Shown: piece by piece, positions 1 to 5,151 of the stretch
Position numbering within the stretch: the first letter of the stretch is position 1
How the letters are laid out: each line of letters starts with the position of its first letter
Origin: Clostridiales bacterium
GTDB lineage: Bacteria; Bacillota; Clostridia; Lachnospirales; WRAX01
Direction of reading: 5' to 3'
Length of the DNA: 8,470 bases
Assembly: GCA_031271375.1 (NCBI GenBank)
Contig: JAISVU010000009.1
Coordinates: 1-8,470, forward strand
The notes under the pieces: model-generated
What the model was told of the DNA's origin: nothing
What the model saw: only the letters and a program-made list of their open reading frames with translations
Databases searched by the model: none
Translations under genes and position numbers: made by a program

Positions 1-960
1 GTCAGGGAAGCAAGGGATCCGGCGAAGCGCGCGCCGTTCAAAGGCAACATGGACGTGGCCGAGCTGGAGAAGGTTATCCTTGATAAAGGAGCCGAAAACA
101 TCGGCCTGGTTGTGATGACCGTTACCAATAACTCCGCCGGGGGGCAGCCCGTGTCCATGCAGAACATGCGGGACACGGCGGCCGTCTGTAAAAAGCACGG
201 GATACCATTGGACATTGATGCCGCCCGCTATGCTGAAAACGCGTATTTTATAAAGCGGGACGAACCGGGTTACGCCGATAAGACGATAAAAGAGATTGTG
301 CGCGAGATGTTCAGTTACGGCGATTATTTCACGATGTCGGCGAAGAAGGACGGGATTGTCAATATTGGCGGCATAATTGGGGTAAAGGATATGAACGACC
401 CGGTCATATCCCAAATAAAGGCCAACTGCATCAGCTACGAGGGGTTTTATACCTACGGAGGGCTTGCGGGGCGGGATATGGAAGCCCTGTCGATAGGGCT
501 GTACGAGAGCATTGACGAGAGCTATCTCAAATACCGTATCGGGCAGATGGAGTATCTGGCGGCGAAGCTGGACGACGCGGGCATAGCGTATCAGGCGCTC
601 GTGGGCGGTCACGGCCTGTTTATTGACGCCGCGGCTATGTTCCCCCATATACCGTATTATGAATTCCCGGCCCAGACCCTGTGCGTCGAGCTGTATAAGG
701 AAGCGGGCATCCGCGCATGCGACATTGGCAGCTTCATGCTGGGCAATGACCCGGACACCGGCATACAGCTGGAGAGCCAGTTTGAGTTCAGCCGCCTCGC
801 GATACCCAGGCGGGTTTATACGCAGGCCCATTTTGACATCATGGCCGAGGCCCTTGAAGCCGTCAAAGCCGGTGCGCACAGGATTAAACACGGATACCGC
901 ATTACATGGGAGCCTCCGATTTTACGGCACTTCCAGGCACACCTGGAACCGATCGGGTAA
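1..960 (+). CDS. tnaA: Tryptophanase (tryptophan indole-lyase), 5'-truncated by window edge
   Basis: PLP-dependent beta-eliminating lyase that splits L-tryptophan into indole, pyruvate and ammonia in the cytoplasm. The reading frame is open from base 1, giving 319 visible residues of a family normally about 460-475 long, so roughly the first third is outside the window. Visible motifs are SAGGQPVS (about bases 133-156), the cofactor-contacting aspartate in DIDAARYAENAYF (Asp at 217-219), and MSAKKD with the PLP-binding lysine as the second Lys (346-348). The substrate-carboxylate arginine is in SRLAIPR (793-795). Tyrosine phenol-lyase is the close alternative, and blocks such as EMFSY, GGLAGRDMEA and IPRRVYT resemble it. 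However, the two residues that mark the phenol-lyase active site are Ile (724-726, not Arg) and His (928-930, not Phe) here, as in tryptophanase. No U-rich terminator follows. No tnaC-type leader can be judged because the 5' end is missing. Confidence 0.87.
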   Translation, partial: VREARDPAKRAPFKGNMDVAELEKVILDKGAENIGLVVMTVTNNSAGGQPVSMQNMRDTAAVCKKHGIPLDIDAARYAENAYFIKRDEPGYADKTIKEIVREMFSYGDYFTMSAKKDGIVNIGGIIGVKDMNDPVISQIKANCISYEGFYTYGGLAGRDMEALSIGLYESIDESYLKYRIGQMEYLAAKLDDAGIAYQALVGGHGLFIDAAAMFPHIPYYEFPAQTLCVELYKEAGIRACDIGSFMLGNDPDTGIQLESQFEFSRLAIPRRVYTQAHFDIMAEALEAVKAGAHRIKHGYRITWEPPILRHFQAHLEPIG

Positions 961-1003
961 AAACCTCTTGGCTTATCGCGGCGCGTAAAGTATAACAAGT
1001 CTC

Positions 1004-1022
1004 GGGCGGTTGATAACCGCCC
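1004..1022. repeat. Perfect 8-bp inverted repeat after tnaA, possible dispersed palindrome
   Basis: GGGCGGTT, a 3-base loop GAT, then AACCGCCC, followed by CCTACGAACG. The GC-rich hairpin lies 43 bases after the tnaA stop. No T-run follows it, so it is not a convincing intrinsic terminator, though it could still slow polymerase or protect the 3' end. Read on the minus strand it begins GTAGGGGCGGTT. This resembles short GTAGGGGCG-type palindromes that I recall being scattered between genes in Clostridia genomes. That family link is from memory and untested. Confidence 0.5.
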
Positions 1023-1071
1023 CTACGAACGTAAAATATCAAATAAAATCCTTGAAATTTTAAAATAATCC

Positions 1072-1100
1072 TTGACAAAGGAAAAAAGTTTCGGTATAAT
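1072..1100 (+). promoter_or_regulatory. Sigma-A promoter of the S10 operon
   Basis: Perfect consensus -35 TTGACA (1072-1077), 17-base spacer, and perfect -10 TATAAT (1095-1100). The upstream 40 bases (1031-1071) are very AT-rich and may act as an UP element. Transcription is predicted to begin at about 1105-1108. That gives a leader of about 305 nt before rpsJ. This is the only strong promoter I see in the window, so it probably drives the entire ribosomal cluster. Confidence 0.88.
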
Positions 1101-1105
1101 CGCTA

Positions 1106-1412
1106 ATGCTGTCATTTCGTGCCAGCATTGAAACGGCGGTAAAGCGGCAGTAAACGGCAACAAAGCGGCAATGAAACGGGAGGTTGCGGCGTAAGCGATA
1201 ACATAGACGGCTCTAAACCGTCCGCCGGTAATTCCCGCGGAGCCATGTCCGGTTTAAAATTGGACGGCGGTGTCACTGTACCAACAGCGTGATAAATCTC
1301 CTTTCGCGCAGCATATCTCGGTTCTCGGCCCTGGGCTCTTAGCCCTAGACGATACGCCCGGATGAGTGTACGGTTTCAGCTGTCGGAGGTGTGTAAAGGA
1401 GGAGTTCACCAA
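1106..1412 (+). promoter_or_regulatory. Long structured 5' leader of the S10 operon
   Basis: Non-coding stretch between the predicted transcription start and the rpsJ start codon. Elements seen directly: a 7-bp stem AATGCTG (1105-1111) with CAGCATT (1123-1129) at the transcript's 5' end; two 21-nt imperfect direct repeats plus a degenerate third (1129-1191); a compound stem-loop at 1214-1256 (TAAACCG with CGGTTTA, inner TCCGC with GCGGA); a competing pairing of CCGTCC (1218-1223) with GGACGG (1262-1267); a small stem at 1273-1292; a hairpin at 1333-1345 (GGGCT/AGCCC); and CTCCTTT (1298-1304), complementary to the rpsJ ribosome binding site. Long leaders upstream of rpsJ commonly bind a ribosomal protein of the operon (L4 in Escherichia coli). 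A predicted S10 leader class is also known from Clostridia. Whether this leader belongs to either is unknown, and the folds were found by eye. Confidence 0.55.
1395..1404 (+). promoter_or_regulatory. rpsJ ribosome binding site with an internal anti-SD partner
   Basis: AAAGGAGGAG ends 8 bases before the ATG at 1413 and fixes that start over the in-frame ATG at 1362, which has no ribosome binding site. AAAGGAG (1395-1401) is perfectly complementary to CTCCTTT at 1298-1304, with a G-U pair extending it by one, so the site could be masked in one leader fold. Confidence 0.75.
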
Positions 1413-1724
1413 ATGGCCGGAAACAAGATTCGTATCAACTTGAAAGCCTATGACCACATGACGATCGACCAAAGCGTTACGCAGATTATCGAGACCGCGA
1501 GACGCACCGGGGCGGAGATCAGCGGGCCAGTGCCGCTGCCTACGAAAAAAGAGATTATAACGATATTACGCTCGCCCCACGTCGATAAGGACAGCCGCGA
1601 ACAGTTTGAGCGCAGGACGCATAAGCGGCTCATCGATATTCTATCACCCAACCCAAAGACTATGGAAGCGCTTTCACGGCTCGATTTGCCCGAAGGCGTG
1701 GATATTACGTTAAAGATCATGTAA
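1413..1724 (+). CDS. rpsJ: 30S ribosomal protein S10
   Basis: S10 (uS10) of the small-subunit head; it also acts as NusE in transcription antitermination. The product has 103 residues, the usual length, and covers the whole family: LKAYDHMTIDQSV near the N-terminus, TGAEISGPVPLPTKK in the middle, the SPHVDKDSREQFE loop, THKRLIDI, and a C-terminus LPEGVDITLKIM. The ATG at 1413 is chosen because it gives the standard N-terminus MAGNKIRI and has a strong AAAGGAGG upstream; starting at 1362 would add 17 residues not found in the family. It is the first gene of the cluster, 25 bases before rplC. A 6-bp inverted repeat GATCAT/ATGATC (1715-1729) spans its stop codon; I attach no function to it. Confidence 0.98.
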   Translation: MAGNKIRINLKAYDHMTIDQSVTQIIETARRTGAEISGPVPLPTKKEIITILRSPHVDKDSREQFERRTHKRLIDILSPNPKTMEALSRLDLPEGVDITLKIM

Positions 1725-1749
1725 TGATCGCGTCCGGAGGTGCAGACAG

Positions 1750-2520
1750 TTGAAGAAAGCGATACTGGCAAAGAAGATCGGCATGACCCAGATATTCCTT
1801 GAAAACGGCATTCTGGTGCCGGTTACGGTTCTGGAAGCGGGGCCATGCGTGGTCGTCCAGAAGAAGACAATGGCTAACGACGGTTATGAAGCGGTTCAGG
1901 TGGGCTTCGTTGACGTAAAGCTGAGAAAGACCAGGGAACGGCCCGGGAATAAATCAGAAAAGACTGAGGAACCCAAGACCGACGGCATGCCCGGAAAGCG
2001 CAAGAAAGCCGTTCAAAGCAAAGCCGCGGGCGAATCCGCGATGAACATACCTAAGGGCAAGGAGCCCGCGGTAACAAGACCCATCCTGGGGCATTTCACG
2101 AAGGTCGGCTTGATGCCTAAGAAGTACCTGAAGGAGTTTAGGCTTGACGACATTTCCGGCCTTGAGGTGGGGAATGAGATCAAGGCCGATACGTTTAAAG
2201 CAGGCGAGCGCGTGGATATCTCGGGAACGTCAAAGGGTAAGGGCTATCAAGGCGCTATCAAACGCTACGGACAGCACAGAGGCCCGATGGCCCACGGCTC
2301 AAAGTATCATAGGGGTTTGGGCTCGATGGGCGCGGCCACTTCACCCGGCCGGGTTCCCAAGGGCAAGAAAATGCCCGGGCATATGGGCGCTAAGAAGATA
2401 ACCATTCAAAACCTGGAGATCGCCAGGGTTGACGCGGAACGCAACCTCCTGCTTGTAAAGGGCGCGGTTCCCGGAGCGAACGGCACGGTGCTCTCGGTTA
2501 AGAACACCGTGAAGGCGTAA
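1750..2520 (+). CDS. rplC: 50S ribosomal protein L3 with internal insert
   Basis: L3 (uL3), an early 23S rRNA-binding protein whose central loop reaches toward the peptidyl transferase centre. It starts with TTG at 1750, nine bases after GGAGG (1736-1740), giving the family N-terminus KKAILAKKIGMTQIF. At 256 residues it is about 45 longer than the usual 205-215. The excess is a lysine/glutamate/proline-rich segment, roughly residues 61-107 (bases 1930-2070), placed between QVGFVDVK and the conserved RPILGHFTKVG. The rest is normal: YLKEFR, GTSKGKGYQGAIKR, HGSKYHRGLGSMG, KGKKMPGHMG, and RNLLLVKGAVPG. The reading frame stays open and the conserved blocks on both sides are intact, so this is an in-frame insert rather than a frameshift. 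It is probably an exposed loop extension. Confidence 0.97.
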   Translation: MKKAILAKKIGMTQIFLENGILVPVTVLEAGPCVVVQKKTMANDGYEAVQVGFVDVKLRKTRERPGNKSEKTEEPKTDGMPGKRKKAVQSKAAGESAMNIPKGKEPAVTRPILGHFTKVGLMPKKYLKEFRLDDISGLEVGNEIKADTFKAGERVDISGTSKGKGYQGAIKRYGQHRGPMAHGSKYHRGLGSMGAATSPGRVPKGKKMPGHMGAKKITIQNLEIARVDAERNLLLVKGAVPGANGTVLSVKNTVKA

Positions 2521-2541
2521 TGCTTTATTATGGAGGTAAAT

Positions 2542-3168
2542 ATGTCTGAGTTGACGGTTGACGTTTATAATATTGAAGGCAAAACCACAGGCACTTATGA
2601 ACTGCCCGCCGAGGTTTTCGGGATTGAAGCGAACGAGAACGCCGTGCATCAGGCGGTGGTGGCGTACCTGGCCAATCAGCGGCAAGGCACGAAGAGCGCG
2701 AAGACGCGAGCCGAAGTAAGCGGCGGCGGAGCTAAACCCAGGCCCCAGAAGGGTTCGGGCCGCTCCCGGCAGGGATCGACGCGCTCGCCCCAGTGGACGG
2801 GCGGCGGCGTGGTCTTCGCCCCAAAGCCCAGGGATTTCTCGGTAAAGCTCAATAAGAAGGTAAAACGGCTGGCCCTGCGCTCCGTCCTTTCATCGAAGGC
2901 GGCGGAGTCCCAGATAATCGTTCTTGAGGGCTTGAACCTAAGCGAGATCAAAACAAAAGAGATGGTACGCATACTGGGGAACTTGAAGGCCCCGGACGCG
3001 TTGCTGGTAATGTCCGCGCCGGACAGGAACGTCGTCCTCTCGGCCCGCAACATCGCGGGTATCAAAACGGCCTCGGTGAACACGATAAACACCTACGACA
3101 TCCTTAAATACGATAAACTTATCGTGACAAAGGACGCCGCGGACAAGATCGGGGAGGTGTACGCCTAA
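2542..3168 (+). CDS. rplD: 50S ribosomal protein L4
   Basis: L4 (uL4) binds 23S rRNA, and its extended loop lines the exit-tunnel constriction. In enterobacteria it is also the autoregulator of the S10 operon. The product has 208 residues, the usual length. The start is ATG 2542, five bases after GGAGG (2532-2536); an in-frame ATG at 2530 would place that site inside the gene, so it is rejected. Family blocks are VHQAVVAYLANQRQGT, KTRAEVSGGG, the loop QKGSGRSRQGSTRSPQW, GGGVVFAPKPRDF, LNKKVKRLALRS and a C-terminal INTYDILKYDKLIVT. The loop reads KPRPQKG (residues 65-71) where most bacteria have KPWRQKG. It overlaps rplW by one base. Confidence 0.97.
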   Translation: MSELTVDVYNIEGKTTGTYELPAEVFGIEANENAVHQAVVAYLANQRQGTKSAKTRAEVSGGGAKPRPQKGSGRSRQGSTRSPQWTGGGVVFAPKPRDFSVKLNKKVKRLALRSVLSSKAAESQIIVLEGLNLSEIKTKEMVRILGNLKAPDALLVMSAPDRNVVLSARNIAGIKTASVNTINTYDILKYDKLIVTKDAADKIGEVYA

Positions 3169-3470
3169 TGGCTGACCTTAAATATTACGACATAATCCTG
3201 AAGCCGGTCGTTACGGAGAAGAGTATGCAGGATATGTCCAACAAGAAATACGTCTTCTTCGTCCATCCCGACGCGACAAAGAACCAGATACGCGAAGCCG
3301 TTGAGAAGATGTTCGAAGGCGCGAAGGTTGACAGGGTGAACACAATGAACTATAAAGGCAAGCTCCGCCGCACGCGTACTTATAAGTACGGCAAGACCGT
3401 GGCGAGAAAGAAAGCCATAGTTCAGCTCAAGCAGGAGAGCAAGGAAATAGAGATATTCCAGGGAATGTGA
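3168..3470 (+). CDS. rplW: 50S ribosomal protein L23
   Basis: L23 (uL23) sits at the tunnel exit, where it docks trigger factor and the signal recognition particle. The product has 100 residues, a normal length. It has the opening YYDIILKPVVTEKS, the stretch NKKYVFFVHPDATKNQIREAVE, and the basic GKLRRTRTYKYGK loop that contacts 23S rRNA. The start ATG overlaps the last A of the rplD stop (TAATG), with GGGGAGG (3151-3157) ten bases upstream inside rplD, so translation is probably coupled to L4. The 56-base gap after it, before rplB, carries a heptamer repeat array. Confidence 0.97.
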   Translation: MADLKYYDIILKPVVTEKSMQDMSNKKYVFFVHPDATKNQIREAVEKMFEGAKVDRVNTMNYKGKLRRTRTYKYGKTVARKKAIVQLKQESKEIEIFQGM

Positions 3471-3471
3471 G

Positions 3472-3506
3472 CTATGGGCTAGCCGCTAGACGCTAGGGTT
3501 TAGCAG
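3472..3506 (+). repeat. Five-unit 7-bp tandem array with CTAG core between rplW and rplB
   Basis: Five consecutive heptamers read CTATGGG, CTAGCCG, CTAGACG, CTAGGGT and TTAGCAG. The CTAG core (or a one-base variant) recurs exactly every 7 bases. The array fills most of the 56-base gap between the rplW stop and the rplB ribosome binding site (AAAGGA at 3511-3516). CTAG is usually a rare tetramer in bacterial DNA, so three copies in 18 bases stand out. The heptamer CTAGACG also occurs in the operon leader at 1345-1351. Function unknown. Confidence 0.6.
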
Positions 3507-3526
3507 CATGAAAGGATTGAGTCAGC

Positions 3527-4360
3527 ATGGGAATTAAACGGTTTAATCCATATACGCCTTCGAGGCGGCAGATGACCGGCTCGGACTTTAACGAGATAAC
3601 GAAGGACAAGCCGGAGAAGGCTCTGGTCGTCCACTTAAAGAAAAACGCCGGAAGGAACAACCAGGGCAAGATAACCGTCAGGCATCAGGCGGGCGGCGCA
3701 AAGAAGAAGTACCGCCTCATTGATTTCAAGCGGAATAAAGACGGCGTCCCCGCAAAGGTGGCCGCGATCGAGTACGATCCGAACCGCTCCGCCAATATCG
3801 CGCTTCTGCATTATTTAGACGGAGAGAAACGCTATATTCTAAGCCCCAACGGCCTTAAAACGGGAGATCAGGTACAGAGCGGCTCGGGCGCCGAGGTTCG
3901 CGTGGGCAACTGCCTTCCCCTGGCGGAGATACCTGTCGGCGCGGAAATACACAATATCGAAATGAAGCCCGGAGCGGGCGGCAAGATGGTTCGTTCCGCC
4001 GGGAACGTGGCGCAGCTTATGGCTAAGGAAGGCAAGTATGCGACGCTGCGTCTGCCCTCCGGCGAGATGCGGATGGTTCCCATCGGCTGCAGGGCCACAT
4101 TGGGCCAGGTCGGGAATTTTGATCATGAACTGATAAACATCGGCAAGGCGGGCCGCACACGGAACATGGGCATCCGCCCGACAGTAAGAGGTTCCGTTAT
4201 GAACCCCAATGACCACCCCCATGGCGGCGGCGAGGGCAGATCGCCGATAGGCCACCCCGGGCCGATGACGCCCTGGGGCAAGCCCGCGCTGGGCCACAAG
4301 ACCCGTAAGCGCAAGAAACAAGGCAGCAAAATGATTTTGAGAAGAAGGACTAAGAACTAA
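3527..4360 (+). CDS. rplB: 50S ribosomal protein L2
   Basis: L2 (uL2), a primary 23S rRNA-binding protein needed for subunit joining and peptidyl transfer. The product has 277 residues, the standard length. Visible blocks are the N-terminal KRFNPYTPSRRQM, RNNQGKITVRHQAGGAKKKYR (OB-fold region), IEYDPNRSANIALLHY, YILSPNGLKTGD, the SH3-like region PSGEMRMVPIGCRATLGQVG, and the nearly invariant NDHPHGGGEGRSPIG (residues 228-242) with the conserved functional histidine. It ends in a basic tail, KTRKRKKQGSKMILRRR. The start ATG has AAAGGA ten bases upstream. No unusual features; it is followed by a 52-base gap before rpsS. Confidence 0.98.
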   Translation: MGIKRFNPYTPSRRQMTGSDFNEITKDKPEKALVVHLKKNAGRNNQGKITVRHQAGGAKKKYRLIDFKRNKDGVPAKVAAIEYDPNRSANIALLHYLDGEKRYILSPNGLKTGDQVQSGSGAEVRVGNCLPLAEIPVGAEIHNIEMKPGAGGKMVRSAGNVAQLMAKEGKYATLRLPSGEMRMVPIGCRATLGQVGNFDHELINIGKAGRTRNMGIRPTVRGSVMNPNDHPHGGGEGRSPIGHPGPMTPWGKPALGHKTRKRKKQGSKMILRRRTKN

Positions 4361-4412
4361 GAAGAACCAGTAAAGAACGAAGACGGAAAGATGATTAATC
4401 GGAGGTCTATAG

Positions 4413-4697
4413 ATGAGCAGATCCCTAAAAAAAGGCCCGTTCGCAGACGCGCATCTGCTTAAAAAGGTAGAGGCATTAAATAGCGCCAACTCCAAAGAAG
4501 TAATCAAGACTTGGTCGAGGCGTTCCACGATATTTCCCGATATGATCGGGCATACGATCGCGGTGCACGACGGGCGCAAGCATGTGCCGGTGTATGTTAC
4601 CGAGGATATGGTCGGCCATAAGCTAGGCGAGTTCGCGCTGACGCGCACCTACCGGGGCCACGGAAAAGACGCCGAGAAACGGTCAAAGGTTAAATAG
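4413..4697 (+). CDS. rpsS: 30S ribosomal protein S19
   Basis: S19 (uS19) of the small-subunit head, which pairs with S13 and contacts the A-site region and the large subunit. The product has 94 residues, the expected length. It shows the diagnostic start MSRSLKKGPFAD, the WSRRSTIFPDMIGHTIAVHDGRKH core, VPVYVTEDMVGHKLGEFA, and the C-terminal TRTYRGHG with a basic end. The start is supported by GGAGGT (4401-4406) six bases upstream. It sits 39 bases ahead of rplV. Confidence 0.98.
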   Translation: MSRSLKKGPFADAHLLKKVEALNSANSKEVIKTWSRRSTIFPDMIGHTIAVHDGRKHVPVYVTEDMVGHKLGEFALTRTYRGHGKDAEKRSKVK

Positions 4698-4736
4698 GCA
4701 GGTTTTATAACAGGTTTTCTGTAAAGGAGATTCATT

Positions 4737-5138
4737 ATGTCAAAGGGACATAGAACCAAGGACAAGAAAGAGCGCAATGCGAATAACCGGGAAACAAGGC
4801 CCCACGCAAACCTCAATCATGTGCGGGTGTCTGATATCAAGGCCAGGGTTGTGCTTCAGCAGATAATAGGCAAACAGGTGACGGAAGCGCAGGCGATACT
4901 TGCTTACAATCCGCGTTACGCCGCCTACCTTATCAAGAAGCTGCTGGACTCGGCCGTAGCGAACGCCGAAAACAACCTGCACCTTGACGCGGCGACGCTG
5001 ATTGTCAAGGAAGCCCACGCGAATAAGGGATCGTCTTATTATTCCCGCTGGCGGCTGCGTCCCAGGGCGAGGGGATCGGCGAACAGGATAGAGCGCAAGG
5101 TCAGCAACATTTCCATATTTTTGGCCGAGAAACAGTGA
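4737..5138 (+). CDS. rplV: 50S ribosomal protein L22 with basic N-terminal extension
   Basis: L22 (uL22) spans the large subunit, and its long hairpin lines the peptide exit tunnel near the macrolide site. The core starts at about residue 24 (HANLNHVRVSDIKAR), followed by QQIIGKQVTEAQAIL, LIKKLLDSAVANAENN, and the hairpin signature YYSRWRLRPRARGSANRI near the C-terminus. At 133 residues it exceeds the common 110-115. The extra is a charged, asparagine-containing head (residues 1-24) rich in Lys, Arg and Glu. The start is fixed by AAAGGAGA (4723-4730) six bases before the ATG, and no later in-frame start has a comparable site, so the extension appears real. The gene ends 13 bases before rpsC. 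Confidence 0.97.
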   Translation: MSKGHRTKDKKERNANNRETRPHANLNHVRVSDIKARVVLQQIIGKQVTEAQAILAYNPRYAAYLIKKLLDSAVANAENNLHLDAATLIVKEAHANKGSSYYSRWRLRPRARGSANRIERKVSNISIFLAEKQ

Positions 5139-5151
5139 CAGGAGGTTTGGA

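Noticed and set aside
1004..1022. Intrinsic terminator for tnaA
   Set aside because: The hairpin is strong, but what follows is CCTACGAACG with no T-run, so I list it as an inverted repeat instead.
1245..1292. Short frame in the leader (ATG 1245, 15 codons) as a leader peptide
   Set aside because: GGAG lies only two bases before the ATG, the codons show no bias toward one amino acid, and it sits within predicted stems.
1362..1412. Extended S10 start at ATG 1362
   Set aside because: It would add 17 residues absent from the family and has no ribosome binding site; ATG 1413 has AAAGGAGG.
1715..1729. GATCAT-GTA-ATGATC inverted repeat over the rpsJ stop
   Set aside because: Short, AT-containing and without a T-run; chance occurrence is likely and it cannot be a terminator.
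2530..2541. Earlier L4 start at ATG 2530
   Set aside because: The GGAGG that serves ATG 2542 would lie inside the gene, and the family N-terminus begins near 2542.
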